Notes: generated by a model from the letters alone, not told the origin. Numbered from the stretch's first letter, positions 26,821 to 36,432 are shown. The stretch: DNA of 64,000 nucleotides from Bacteroides pyogenes DSM 20611 = JCM 6294 (GCF_000428105.1 NZ_ATZH01000026.1:1-64000); one strand, 5' to 3'. Translations and numbers: made by a program.

Positions 26821-26857
26821 CAAAGATAAGAGATTCCATGTGAAAATAGTATCTTTG
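26821..26857. promoter_or_regulatory. Back-to-back promoters of regulator and PPIase genes
   Basis: CAAAGATA (26821-26828, the -7 box TATCTTTG for the minus strand) and TATCTTTG (26850-26857, for the plus strand) are 21 bp apart. Each -7 box therefore sits where the other promoter's -33 contact should be. Neither has a strong -33 element. Confidence 0.65.
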
Positions 26858-26882
26858 CAGACTTAAATTAAATAAAAGTGTT

Positions 26883-27719
26883 ATGAAAAATACGCTATTG
26901 TTAGTATTAACCATACTGTTTTGCGGTCTTGTCAGCTGTAAAAGCGGATCTAAAAAAGAAGGAAATATGGATAACCAAACGTTGGTAAGAATTGAAACGA
27001 GTTTAGGGGATATTAAAGTTAAGTTGTATAACGAGACGCCCAAACATCGCGATAATTTTATAAAGTTGGCAAAACAGGGAGCCTATGAAGGAACCCTATT
27101 CCATCGTGTAATAAAAGATTTTATGATTCAGGCGGGAGATCCTGATTCTAAGAATGCTCCGAAGGGAAAAATGCTAGGAAGCGGTGATGTGGGATACACT
27201 CTTCCCGCAGAATTTGTATATCCTCAATTATTTCATAAAAAAGGAGTTTTGTCCGCTGCCCGTCAAGGAGATAATGTGAATCCGAAAAAAGAGTCTTCCG
27301 GTTGTCAATTTTACATTGTAACAGGAAAAGTGTTCAACGACTCTACATTGTTGAGCATGGAAAATCAGAAGAATGAAAACCGTGTGAATATTATTTTCAA
27401 CACATTGGCGCAGAAGCATATGAAAGAAATTTATAAGATGCGGAAAGCGAATGATGAAGACGGACTTTACGAGCTTCAGGAAAAACTCTTTGAAGAGGCT
27501 CAAAGAGAGGCTGCGAAAGAACCGGATTTTCATTTTACGGCAGAACAGATAAAAGCTTATACGACAATCGGTGGTACTCCTCATTTGGACGGCGAATATA
27601 CCGTGTTTGGAGAAGTAGTGGAAGGAATGGAAGTTGTAGAGAAGATACAATGTGTCAAAACCGATCGCAGTGACCGTCCGGAAGAAGATGTGAAAATTTT
27701 GAAAGTGGTGGTATTGTAA
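26883..27719 (+). CDS. Peptidyl-prolyl isomerase lipoprotein, cyclophilin type
   Basis: A 278-residue lipoprotein (lipobox LVSC, Cys19) with a cyclophilin domain: ETSLGDIKVKLYNETPKHRDNF, YEGTLFHRVIKDFMIQAGDP (with the catalytic Arg after FH) and SSGCQFYIVTGK. An insertion of about 70 residues rich in charged helix (ENQKNENRVN to DFHFTAEQ) splits the domain before GGTPHLDGEYTVFGEVVEGMEVV; this insert is common in Bacteroidetes members. It likely folds envelope proteins. Transcribed away from the sigma-54 regulator and 27 bp ahead of the peptidase gene. Confidence 0.93.
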   Translation: MKNTLLLVLTILFCGLVSCKSGSKKEGNMDNQTLVRIETSLGDIKVKLYNETPKHRDNFIKLAKQGAYEGTLFHRVIKDFMIQAGDPDSKNAPKGKMLGSGDVGYTLPAEFVYPQLFHKKGVLSAARQGDNVNPKKESSGCQFYIVTGKVFNDSTLLSMENQKNENRVNIIFNTLAQKHMKEIYKMRKANDEDGLYELQEKLFEEAQREAAKEPDFHFTAEQIKAYTTIGGTPHLDGEYTVFGEVVEGMEVVEKIQCVKTDRSDRPEEDVKILKVVVL

Positions 27720-27746
27720 ATTTGGTTATATCATTTCTTCTTGGTA

Positions 27747-28988
27747 ATGAAGATAAACAGGCATGTTCTTGATAACGGGTTGCGTCTGATACATACGCAA
27801 GATCAAAGCACCCAAATGGTAGCTTTGAATGTATTATATGATGTAGGTGCTCGCGACGAGCATCCCGATCATACAGGATTTGCTCACCTGTTCGAGCATT
27901 TGATGTTTGGAGGATCGCTTCATATTCCCGATTATGATACCCCGCTTCAATTGGCCGGTGGAGAAAATAATGCCTGGACAAATAATGATATTACCAATTA
28001 TTATCTTACTGTTCCGCGTCAAAATGCTGAAATAGGATTTTGGTTGGAGTCCGATCGAATGTTAAGCTTGAACTTTAGCGAACGAAGTTTAGATATTCAA
28101 CGGGGAGTAGTGATGGAAGAATTCAAACAACGCTGTTTGAACCAGCCTTACGGGGATGTCGGGCATATCTTGCGCCCCTTGGCTTATCAGGTACATCCTT
28201 ATCAATATCCCACTATCGGAAAAGAATTGGCTCATATTGCCAATGCGACTTTGGATGAAGTGAAAGAGTTTTTCTTTTGTTTTTATGCGCCTAATAATGC
28301 TATATTATCCGTAACCGGCAATATTTCTTTTGAAAAGGCAATCTCTTTGACCGAAAAATGGTTTGCTTCTATTCCTCGTCGCGAAGTGATTCGACGGAAG
28401 TTGCAGCAAGAGCCCCAACAAACAGAGGAGAGACGTTTGACTGTTGAACGCAATGTTCCTCTCGATGCTTTATTTATAGCATATCATATGTGCGATCATC
28501 ATCATCCCGATTATTATGCTTTTGATATATTGTCCGATTTATTGAGTAACGGGTGTTCCAGCCGATTGAATCAGCGCTTAGTTCATAAGAAGCAGCTGTT
28601 TTCTAACATCGACGCTTATATATCCGGCAGTGTGGATGCCGGTTTGTTTCATATTTGTGGGAAACCGTCGCCCGGTATTTCATTGGAGCAGGCAGAGGCG
28701 GCTGTGTACGAAGAGTTGGAACATTTGCAACAAGAATTTGTCGAGGATTATGAACTTGAGAAAGTGAAAAATAAATTTGAATCGACTCAGATTTTCGGGA
28801 ATATTAATTATTTGAATGTTGCTACCAATCTGGCATGGTTTGAATTGCTCAATAAAGCTGAAGATATGGAACAAGAGGTAGCGCGTTATCGTTCGGTCAC
28901 CGCCGAACACCTGCAAAGGGTGGCGCGTGATACTTTCAAAAAAGAGAATCGGGTAGTGCTTTTTTACAACCGTACAGAGAATAAGTAA
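27747..28988 (+). CDS. M16-family zinc metallopeptidase
   Basis: A 413-residue peptidase of the pitrilysin/insulinase group. The inverted zinc motif HLFEH is at 47-51, with the third ligand expected in the SFERSLDIQRGVVMEEFKQR region. The C-terminal half has the second M16 fold (LSNGCSSRLNQRLVHKKQLF). There is no signal peptide, so it is probably cytosolic. Length matches the short M16B class. Start placed at ATG 27747; a TTG two codons earlier is less likely. Probably co-transcribed with the PPIase gene. Confidence 0.92.
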   Translation: MKINRHVLDNGLRLIHTQDQSTQMVALNVLYDVGARDEHPDHTGFAHLFEHLMFGGSLHIPDYDTPLQLAGGENNAWTNNDITNYYLTVPRQNAEIGFWLESDRMLSLNFSERSLDIQRGVVMEEFKQRCLNQPYGDVGHILRPLAYQVHPYQYPTIGKELAHIANATLDEVKEFFFCFYAPNNAILSVTGNISFEKAISLTEKWFASIPRREVIRRKLQQEPQQTEERRLTVERNVPLDALFIAYHMCDHHHPDYYAFDILSDLLSNGCSSRLNQRLVHKKQLFSNIDAYISGSVDAGLFHICGKPSPGISLEQAEAAVYEELEHLQQEFVEDYELEKVKNKFESTQIFGNINYLNVATNLAWFELLNKAEDMEQEVARYRSVTAEHLQRVARDTFKKENRVVLFYNRTENK

Positions 28989-29074
28989 TAAATCGGTTGT
29001 CAGATATGTATGAATACAATTTTATTCTTCTAATGGATATCACTTCAAAAATATTATAGCAAAAAGGAAAAAGA

Positions 29075-30424
29075 ATGATAAATAGTTATAGAACATATAA
29101 ATCGCATTATAAAGCGTTGTTCTTTCTTGGATTGCCGATTGTGATCGGGCAGGTGGGAGTAATTGTTCTCGGGTTTGCCGACACATTGATGATCGGGCAT
29201 CACAGTACGCTAGAGTTAGGAGCGGCTTCCTTTGTCAATAATGTTTTTAATTTAGCTATTATATTCAGCACCGGATTCTCGTACGGGCTTACGCCTATTG
29301 TCGGCGGCCTTTATGGAACACGTCAGTTTCCACCGGCAGGACAGGCGTTGCGTTGCAGTCTCTTGGCCAACTTTCTGGTAGCTGTATTACTTACTCTGAT
29401 TATGGGAGTGCTTTGGCTGAATGTAGAAAATTTAGGCCAGCCCGAAGAATTAATCCCATTGATAAAGCCATATTATCTTGTGCTTTTGGCATCGTTGGTA
29501 TTTGTGATGTTGTTTAATGGATTTAAGCAATTTACCGATGGAATAACGGATACGAAAACTGCCATGTGGATATTGTTGGGAGGAAATGTGCTGAACATTA
29601 TCGGTAACTATCTGCTGATTTATGGAAAACTTGGCTTCCCTGAGTTAGGATTGCTGGGAGCCGGAATTAGTACCTTATTTTCGCGTATCATGATGGTGGT
29701 GGTATTTGTTGCAGTGTTTGCCTGGAGCCCTCGTTTTCTTCGTTACAAGATAGGTTTTTTCCGTTTGGGTTGGTCTCGTTCCGTACTTCGTCGTTTAAAT
29801 GCTTTTGGATGGCCTATCGGACTTCAAATGGGCATGGAAGCCGCTTCTTTCAGTTTGAGCACTGTAATGATCGGTTGGCTGGGCACTATCGCTCTGGCTT
29901 CCCATCAAATCATGCTTACCATTTCTCAGTTTACCTTTATGATGTATTACGGCATGGGAGCTGCTGTTGCGGTGAGAGTCAGCAATTTTAAGGGGCAAAA
30001 CGATATGGTGAACGTACGTCGTTCGGCTTACGCGGGTTTTCATTTGATGATGCTATTGGGCTTCGTCCTTTCTTCGATTGTGTTTTTTTGTCGCAATTAT
30101 CTGGGAGGCTGGTTTACCGACAGCACCCAAGTGGCAGGAATGGTTACTTCGTTAGTGTATCCCTTTTTAATTTATCAGTTTGGTGATGGATTGCAAATAA
30201 CCTTTGCCAACGCTTTACGTGGAATTTCGGATGTAAAACCGATGATGTTCATCGCCTTTATAGCCTACTTCCTTATTTCTCTTCCTGTTGGATACTTTTG
30301 TGGATTTACATTGGGATGGGGGATAATTGGTGTTTGGATGGCGTTTCCTTTTGGGCTAACCAGTGCCGGTTTAATGCTTTGGTTACGTTTTCGGCAGCAA
30401 ATCAAGTTGCGGCCTTTAACTTGA
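29075..30424 (+). CDS. MATE-family efflux transporter
   Basis: A 449-residue inner-membrane protein with twelve predicted segments in two halves, typical of multidrug and toxin extrusion pumps. Marks: GLPIVIGQVGVIVLGFADTLMIGHHS in segment 1-2, and the second-half counterpart GWPIGLQMGMEAASFSLSTVMIGWLG. It exchanges a substrate for sodium or protons; the substrate is unknown. It lies between the M16 peptidase and the hybrid kinase on the same strand. Confidence 0.93.
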   Translation: MINSYRTYKSHYKALFFLGLPIVIGQVGVIVLGFADTLMIGHHSTLELGAASFVNNVFNLAIIFSTGFSYGLTPIVGGLYGTRQFPPAGQALRCSLLANFLVAVLLTLIMGVLWLNVENLGQPEELIPLIKPYYLVLLASLVFVMLFNGFKQFTDGITDTKTAMWILLGGNVLNIIGNYLLIYGKLGFPELGLLGAGISTLFSRIMMVVVFVAVFAWSPRFLRYKIGFFRLGWSRSVLRRLNAFGWPIGLQMGMEAASFSLSTVMIGWLGTIALASHQIMLTISQFTFMMYYGMGAAVAVRVSNFKGQNDMVNVRRSAYAGFHLMMLLGFVLSSIVFFCRNYLGGWFTDSTQVAGMVTSLVYPFLIYQFGDGLQITFANALRGISDVKPMMFIAFIAYFLISLPVGYFCGFTLGWGIIGVWMAFPFGLTSAGLMLWLRFRQQIKLRPLT

Positions 30425-30447
30425 CATTTAATACATAAAACAGCCTT

Positions 30448-32778
30448 ATGTCTTCTTTTCGTTCTACAAAACTGAAAATAGCTGTTGGCTACTCTTTGCT
30501 TCTTGCCATGCTCATTTTTTCTTTGGTATTTGTTTACCATGAGATGGAGAATTTGTCTACGGCGGATAATTTGCAGGATTTGAAAACAGACAGCTTGTTA
30601 TTGCTTTTGCATGAAAAAGACCGGAATACGATTGAAATGTTACGTGTGCTGAATGAGGCCAATGACAGTTTACTTTCCGCTTCGGAGATAGAAGAAATTA
30701 TTTCGGAACAAGACTCTGTAATTACACGGCATCGGGTGCAAAATCGTGTGATCACCAAGCGGGATACGTTGGTGACGAAACCTAAGAAAAAAGGTTTTTT
30801 CAAACGTTTGGGCGAAGTGTTTGTTCCTTCGAAAAAGGAAACTGCTTTGCTGGTTAACACTTCTCTTGAATTTGCCACCGATACGATCCTTGAACCGTTT
30901 GCTGCGACGGATTCTCTCCAATACAAAATACGCATGGCTACCAGGCAAAAACGAATCCGGACAAAAAAAAGCATCCGCAGAAACAGTGACGCATACCAGC
31001 GAATGAATGAGTTGTTGACCAACCGAATGGATAGTTTGATTAAAGCATATGAAGTAGATATACTGCAACGATCCAGACAAGAAGCTGAGCTTTATCAGTC
31101 TGTCAGGAAACGTTCTTCTCACATTATCGGCGGAATAGCGATCGGCGGCGTATTGCTTTCGGCTATATTTCTTATGTTGGTGATGAGGGATATAACCAGA
31201 AAAAACCGCTATCGTAAACAGTTGGAAGAAGCCAATAAGAGAGCCGAGGCGTTATTGGCCGCCCGTGAGAAACTGATGCTGACCATTACGCATGATTTTA
31301 AAGCTCCTTTAAGTTCTATTATCGGGTATACCGAACTTCTTTCTCGCTTGACGGAAGATGAACGTCAACGTTTCTATTTGGACAATATGAAGAGTTCGTC
31401 AGACCATCTGTTGAAGCTGGTAAGCGATCTTCTCGACTTTCATCGGCTCGATTTGAATAAAGCGGAAGTGAATCGTGTTTCATTTACTCCGGCGCAACTA
31501 TTCGAAGAGATAGCTGTAAGTTTCAGACCGATAATGGATGAAAAAGGCTTGACGCTGAAATGCTTTGTGGAGCCGGAGCTTTCGGAGAGATATGTCAGCG
31601 ATCCGCTACGTCTTCGTCAGATTATAAATAATTTATTATCGAATGCTGTGAAGTTTACCGAACAAGGAAGCGTTACTTTGACTGCTGCTTACGAAAATTC
31701 ACGCTTGACGATTGAAATAACCGACACAGGCAAGGGAATAGCGGCGGAAGATTGTGAACGTATTTTTCAAGAATTCACCCGCTTGCCCGGAGCTCAAGGA
31801 GCGGATGGTTTCGGATTGGGCCTTTCAATCGTCCATAAGTTGGTAACTCTGCTCGAAGGAAAGATATATGTAGATAGTACATTAGGTGAGGGAAGCTGTT
31901 TTACTGTTGTTGTGCCGTTGTATCCGGTGGCAAAAAGTGTTTGTAGCGATGATGGTCATAAAGAAACCGAGACTTTGCCGGCTGAGGATCGGAATGCCGA
32001 AGAGGCGGGTTCTGCCGAAGATTTCCGTATCTTATTGATAGATGATGATAAAATTCAACTTGAGCTGACAGCTGCAATGCTCCGAGAGCAAGGAATTATT
32101 GCGGTTTGCTGCCAGCAACTTGACGAACTTATGTGCCAACTGCGGGATTCTACTTTCGACCTTTTGCTGACGGACATACAGATGCCTGCTATCGATGGGT
32201 TTGATTTGCTTCGCTTACTGAGAGCGTCGAACATACCTCAGGCGCGACAGATTCCTGTGATAGCCGTCACAGCACGGAGTGAAATGGATGAGGCTGCCTT
32301 ACGTGAACATGGGTTTACAGGATGCCTGCATAAACCCTTTACTGTGACAGAGCTGATTTCGGCGATTGGTATCAAGCAGATAATGAGGAATGCCGCAGAT
32401 ACATCCCTTAATATGCCGGCACAACCTTCCTCTTCGCTTTGCTTCTCTGCGTTGACAGCGTTTTCCGGAGATGATCCGGAGGCTGCCCGAACCATTGTCC
32501 GGACCTTTATTGAGGAAACCGCTAAAAATGCTTCGTGGATGAAACAAGCTTTGGAACACAAAGATGTAGACAAAATATCGGATATGGCACACAAGATTCT
32601 TCCCTTATTTACAATAATCAATGCTTCCGATTCTTTACTTGCGCTCAAATGGCTCGAAACCAGACGAGGATCCGACTTCTCTGATGAGGTAGAGCAGATG
32701 ACCACAAATGTTTTGGAAAGAATCGATAAAGTAATTGATGCTGCCAACAGCTATTTACATAACAGTCTTCCTATCTAA
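30448..32778 (+). CDS. Hybrid sensor kinase with receiver and HPt domains
   Basis: A 776-residue membrane sensor. Two membrane segments (10-30 and 226-246) enclose a periplasmic sensor of about 195 residues that is helical and charged, with no known sensor fold. Then come a HisKA domain with His282 (THDFKAPLSS), an ATPase domain (N-box NNLLSNAVKF 394-403, DTGKGI 426-431, GFGLGLSIV 454-462), a receiver with Asp576 (LLTDIQMP) and a C-terminal HPt domain with His715 (MAHKILPLF). All four phosphotransfer residues are present, so a full phosphorelay is possible. It lacks its own DNA-binding output, so it must pass phosphate to a separate regulator. The only such regulator in this window is the sigma-54 one at 25431-26792. 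Confidence 0.95.
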   Translation: MSSFRSTKLKIAVGYSLLLAMLIFSLVFVYHEMENLSTADNLQDLKTDSLLLLLHEKDRNTIEMLRVLNEANDSLLSASEIEEIISEQDSVITRHRVQNRVITKRDTLVTKPKKKGFFKRLGEVFVPSKKETALLVNTSLEFATDTILEPFAATDSLQYKIRMATRQKRIRTKKSIRRNSDAYQRMNELLTNRMDSLIKAYEVDILQRSRQEAELYQSVRKRSSHIIGGIAIGGVLLSAIFLMLVMRDITRKNRYRKQLEEANKRAEALLAAREKLMLTITHDFKAPLSSIIGYTELLSRLTEDERQRFYLDNMKSSSDHLLKLVSDLLDFHRLDLNKAEVNRVSFTPAQLFEEIAVSFRPIMDEKGLTLKCFVEPELSERYVSDPLRLRQIINNLLSNAVKFTEQGSVTLTAAYENSRLTIEITDTGKGIAAEDCERIFQEFTRLPGAQGADGFGLGLSIVHKLVTLLEGKIYVDSTLGEGSCFTVVVPLYPVAKSVCSDDGHKETETLPAEDRNAEEAGSAEDFRILLIDDDKIQLELTAAMLREQGIIAVCCQQLDELMCQLRDSTFDLLLTDIQMPAIDGFDLLRLLRASNIPQARQIPVIAVTARSEMDEAALREHGFTGCLHKPFTVTELISAIGIKQIMRNAADTSLNMPAQPSSSLCFSALTAFSGDDPEAARTIVRTFIEETAKNASWMKQALEHKDVDKISDMAHKILPLFTIINASDSLLALKWLETRRGSDFSDEVEQMTTNVLERIDKVIDAANSYLHNSLPI

Positions 32779-32881
32779 TAAGATATAAGCCATATTCTTG
32801 TTATGCGCGCTCCAAGTGGCTTTTAAATAACCCCATATTTAAAAAGAATTGCTGAATGTCATTGATTCTAATAATCTTTTT

Positions 32882-32889
32882 TATATTTG
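32882..32889 (+). promoter_or_regulatory. Probable promoter of the DUF5686 gene
   Basis: TATATTTG at 32882-32889 is a good -7 box. A TTG lies 17 bp upstream, a bit close. Transcription near 32896 would leave about 24 nt before the TTG start codon chosen for the next gene. Confidence 0.55.
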
Positions 32890-32919
32890 TGCCTTTATAG
32901 GCTTAAGAAATGACAATCA

Positions 32920-35109
32920 TTGAAAGATAACATATCGATAGGATGGATAATATGTTTGTTCCTTCTGTTCCCGTTGATGGGAGGAGCAAGCGTTGTACTG
33001 AATCCCTATACCCGTGAAGAGATATCGGTAGATTCCATTATCGAACGTGTCATGACTTTTGCTCCTGCTTATGAAACTATTGTGGACGAATATCGCGCCA
33101 ATCTTTATATCAAGGGCAAAATACATATTCGAAAAAAGAATTTTATTCTTCGTTACGTTCCTTCGATGTTTCGTTTGCAGAAAGGAGTACGCGAATATTT
33201 GCTCGAGACATATAGCGAGTTGCATTATACCGCTCCTAACATTTACGATCAGAAAGTGAAAGCTGCCCAGGGAACGGTAAGAGGAACCAAAGGTGTACCC
33301 GGACTCCTCGAATATTTCAATATAAACATCTATTCTTCTTCTTTGTTGAAAGACGAACGTTTGCTTTCACCCCTTGCAAAGAACGGCCATAAATATTACA
33401 CATATCGGATAGACAGTATTATGGGAGACCCTAATAGTCTGGATTATCGGATACGTTTTATTCCTAAGACAAAGAGTGATCAATTGGTTAGCGGATGCAT
33501 GATTGTCAGCAGCAATGTATGGAGCGTGCGTAAGATAGAATTCTCGGGACGGTCGGAACTAATAACTTTCGCATGTCGTATTTTAATGGGAGAGGTAAAC
33601 AAACCCGATGAGTTTTTACCGTTACGTTATGATGTTAACGCTTCTTTTAACTTTGTGGGAAATAAAATTGATGGCAACTATACGGCTTCATTGAGCTATA
33701 ACTCAATTGAGTTGAAAGAAAAGAATGTCCGTAAGAAAGAAAAAAAGAAATATAACCTTTCGGAATCATTTTCTTTACAATGTGATACGAACGCTTATAA
33801 AACCGATCCTTCTACTTTTGCCACTCTTCGTCCCATTCCTCTCGATACAAGAGAGAAAGAGCTGTATCGAAAATATGAATCTCGGCAAGATACGGCGTTG
33901 AGAATGAAAAAAATGAAAGGACAGTCTTTCTGGGGTACTGTAGGTGATTTGATGGTAGAAGATTATAAAATCAACTTGGCTAATATAGGGAGTTTGCGTT
34001 TCTCACCTTTCATCAACCCCTTGTTGTTCAGTTATAGCGGTAGCAATGGTCTTTCTTATCGTCAGGATTTTCGTTACAACAGGTTGTTTAAAGGAGATAG
34101 GTTGTTGCGGGTGGTACCGAAATTGGGCTACAACTTCACACGTAAGGAGCTCTATTGGTCGATGAATGCTTCTTTTGAATATTGGCCTCAAAAGAGAGGC
34201 TTCTTACGGCTGAACGCCGGAAGCGGGAACCGAATTTACAGCAGTAAAGTGCTGGAAGAGTTGAAAGAGATACCCGATAGTATATTTGACTTTAACCAAA
34301 TACATCTCGATTATTTTAAAGACTTATACCTGAATGTTTTTCATTCTTGTGAAATAACGAATGGGTTGGAGCTTAGCTTAGGATTTTCATCTCATCAGCG
34401 AAAAGCGGTAGAACGCTCCAAATTTGTTTTCGATGGGAGTGCCCCCGTACCTTCTGATGAATTCTTGAGCAAATTTAAAAATACGTATATCAGTTTTGCT
34501 CCTCGTGTTCGTGTGGAGTGGACACCGGGCATGTATTATTATATGAACGGAAAACGGAAAATGAATCTGCATTCTTATTATCCCACCTTTTCCATCGATT
34601 ATGAACGTGGTATCAAAGGGATATTTCATAGTACAGGCGAATATGAGAAGGTGGAGTTCGATATTCAGCATAAAGTGAAAATGGATTTGATGCGTAATAT
34701 CTATTATCGAATGGGTATGGGGATGTTTACGAATCAGCATGAATTATATTTTGTAGACTTTGCCAACTTCTCCCGTCATAATTTGCCTGTCGGTTGGAAT
34801 GATGAGATCGGCGGAGTTTTTCAATTGCTTGATGCACGTTGGTATAACTCTTCCCGCAGGTATTTAAGGGCACATTTCACTTATGAAGCTCCATTCCTGG
34901 TTTTGAAACATCTGATGAAGCGTACCCGTTATGTACAAAATGAACGTATTTACCTCAGTGCGCTTTCGATGCCTCACTTGCGTCCTTATATAGAGGCCGG
35001 ATATGGCATAGGAACGCATATCTTTGATTTCGGATTTTTTATAGGAGGAGGGAACTGGAAGTTCGATCAATTGGGATGTAAGTTCACATTCGAGTTGTTC
35101 AATCGATAA
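32920..35109 (+). CDS. DUF5686 family outer-membrane protein
   Basis: A 729-residue exported protein with an N-terminal signal (IGWIICLFLLFPLMGGAS). The first third is the DUF5686 region (SIIERVMTFAPAYETIVDEYRANLYIKGKI, then KGVPGLLEYFNINIYSSS). The last 400 residues are rich in aromatic alternating strands and look like a beta-barrel. It misses the carboxypeptidase-like domain that many family members carry at the N-terminus. Function is not established. Start is a TTG at 32920: the nearby ATG at 32910 is in another frame and stops at once. A terminator follows. Confidence 0.8.
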   Translation: MKDNISIGWIICLFLLFPLMGGASVVLNPYTREEISVDSIIERVMTFAPAYETIVDEYRANLYIKGKIHIRKKNFILRYVPSMFRLQKGVREYLLETYSELHYTAPNIYDQKVKAAQGTVRGTKGVPGLLEYFNINIYSSSLLKDERLLSPLAKNGHKYYTYRIDSIMGDPNSLDYRIRFIPKTKSDQLVSGCMIVSSNVWSVRKIEFSGRSELITFACRILMGEVNKPDEFLPLRYDVNASFNFVGNKIDGNYTASLSYNSIELKEKNVRKKEKKKYNLSESFSLQCDTNAYKTDPSTFATLRPIPLDTREKELYRKYESRQDTALRMKKMKGQSFWGTVGDLMVEDYKINLANIGSLRFSPFINPLLFSYSGSNGLSYRQDFRYNRLFKGDRLLRVVPKLGYNFTRKELYWSMNASFEYWPQKRGFLRLNAGSGNRIYSSKVLEELKEIPDSIFDFNQIHLDYFKDLYLNVFHSCEITNGLELSLGFSSHQRKAVERSKFVFDGSAPVPSDEFLSKFKNTYISFAPRVRVEWTPGMYYYMNGKRKMNLHSYYPTFSIDYERGIKGIFHSTGEYEKVEFDIQHKVKMDLMRNIYYRMGMGMFTNQHELYFVDFANFSRHNLPVGWNDEIGGVFQLLDARWYNSSRRYLRAHFTYEAPFLVLKHLMKRTRYVQNERIYLSALSMPHLRPYIEAGYGIGTHIFDFGFFIGGGNWKFDQLGCKFTFELFNR

Positions 35110-35227
35110 CTTTTTTAAAACGTTACTATTGAGGTCTTGCGGAATCACGGCGGGCTTTGAAAAAAGGCGAGCGTGTCAAAATTAAACTGAGACCTGGGAA
35201 AGTTGTGAATTGTAAGAGACAAATATA

Positions 35228-35275
35228 AAACAGCCCTATCAAACTTCATTTTGAGGTAATGATAGGGCTATTTTA
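35228..35275. terminator. Bidirectional terminator after the DUF5686 gene
   Basis: AGCCCTATCA (35232-35241) pairs with TGATAGGGCT (35260-35269), flanked by A/T-runs on both sides, so it can end transcripts from either direction. Confidence 0.8.
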
Positions 35276-35340
35276 CAGCAACTCAAGATTGTCAAGTTTC
35301 AGATTGGAAGTTTATCTTCGTTGTATTTGAATTTTGACCT

Positions 35341-35424
35341 CGTGAATTTCCCCCAAAGGCTCAGTCGGATATTCCGACAGTCCCCTTCTGTTTTGTCAGA
35401 AGGGAGGAGCCTGTGGGGACACGA
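35341..35424. ncRNA. Cloverleaf-like palindromic element
   Basis: An 84-bp structure with a closing stem (CGTG/CACG, TCCCC/GGGGA, GGCTC/GAGCC) and two inner hairpins: GTCGGA-TAT-TCCGAC, and CCCTTCTG-TTTTGT-CAGAAGGG. Together they form a three-way junction. It lies after the nucleotidyltransferase gene and before a terminator on that strand, so it would be in the 3' tail of that mRNA. It is not a tRNA. It could be a structured 3' end, a small RNA or a repeat element; I do not recognise a family. Confidence 0.5.
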
Positions 35425-35445
35425 AAATCACACGGAAATGTTTGT

Positions 35446-36357
35446 TTAAAACAATTTTGCAGGATATTCGCCTGCATCGACCAATGCTTTAATCTTATCT
35501 ACCACGCTCTGACGATCTTCAGGATAAGTTACTCCAAACCATTTGCTGGTAGTATCGAGTACTTCCACTGTCGCTGTGCCGTCGTTTATCAATTTATCCA
35601 CCATCAAAGGTATGAAGAACTCGCTTTTCAGATTTTCCATGTTCTTCGGATCGCTCAAGAATGTTTTGAAGAATTCGTAGCTGTAAGCAAAGTAGTCCGG
35701 CGTGAATCCCCAGAAATTCATGCTGACGGGTGTATTGTCGGGAGTGGCTACCCATTCGCCGTTATCATCGATATACTTCACCTCACCGTCGATACGCTGA
35801 ATTTTGGTGCGCTCTACAACCGAAGTCAACAGATTGCGGTCATCGGTTTCACAGATGCCGCGAGACACTGTTCCGCTTTCACTCAAAGTATTTCCCACAC
35901 GGAAACCGACCATGGAGTAAACGTGTTTTGAGTTTTCAGGAAGAGCGGAAAGAAATTTTCCCATTACGCGAAATGAGTCGCGTCCGTAAAAGTCGTCGCA
36001 ATTAATCACGGCAAAAGGCTCTTTTATCACCTCCGATCCCATCATTACCGCATGGTTTGTCCCCCAAGGTTTCGTACGTTCCGGAGGGCAGGTAAAACCT
36101 TCGGGGAGAGCGTCCAACGACTGGAAAACCATTTCGCAAGGAATGTGTCCTTCGTATTTAGAGATAATTTTATCACGAAAATCCTGCTCGAAATCTTTGC
36201 GGATAACAAAGACGAGCTTGCCGAATCCCGCGTTAATCGCATCATATATGGAATAATCCATGATTGTTTCACCATTAGGGCCCAGTCCGTCTAATTGTTT
36301 CAATCCTCCGTAACGGCTGCCCATACCGGCCGCCAATAAGAATAAAGTTGGTTTCAT
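35446..36357 (-). CDS. Sugar-phosphate nucleotidyltransferase-like protein
   Basis: A 303-residue NTP-transferase domain protein. The N-terminal LLAAGMGSRYGGLKQLDGLGPNGETIMDYSIYDA has the nucleotide-binding LAAGxGSR motif, and AVINCDDFYGRDSF near 115-130 matches the metal-binding Asp region. It resembles glucose-1-phosphate uridylyl- or mannose-1-phosphate guanylyltransferases, but the specific substrate is not clear; in Bacteroides this protein often appears as a nucleotidyltransferase of unknown role. Its own promoter is at 36412-36419, so it is separate from tamL upstream. Confidence 0.8.
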   Translation of the reverse strand: MKPTLFLLAAGMGSRYGGLKQLDGLGPNGETIMDYSIYDAINAGFGKLVFVIRKDFEQDFRDKIISKYEGHIPCEMVFQSLDALPEGFTCPPERTKPWGTNHAVMMGSEVIKEPFAVINCDDFYGRDSFRVMGKFLSALPENSKHVYSMVGFRVGNTLSESGTVSRGICETDDRNLLTSVVERTKIQRIDGEVKYIDDNGEWVATPDNTPVSMNFWGFTPDYFAYSYEFFKTFLSDPKNMENLKSEFFIPLMVDKLINDGTATVEVLDTTSKWFGVTYPEDRQSVVDKIKALVDAGEYPAKLF

Positions 36358-36411
36358 AAGTTCTGTAATATTTTAAAAGGTTAGTGATGTCAACGGCATC
36401 AGATCTTACTG

Positions 36412-36419
36412 CAAAAGTA
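36412..36419 (-). promoter_or_regulatory. Probable nucleotidyltransferase promoter
   Basis: TACTTTTG on the minus strand fits the -7 box, 55 bp before the ATG. No clear -33 element lies upstream. Confidence 0.5.
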
Positions 36420-36432
36420 CGAATTTTATTAT

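Noticed and set aside
35413..36294. Open frames on the plus strand opposite the nucleotidyltransferase
   Set aside because: Antisense shadows with no domain pattern; the minus-strand gene is clear.
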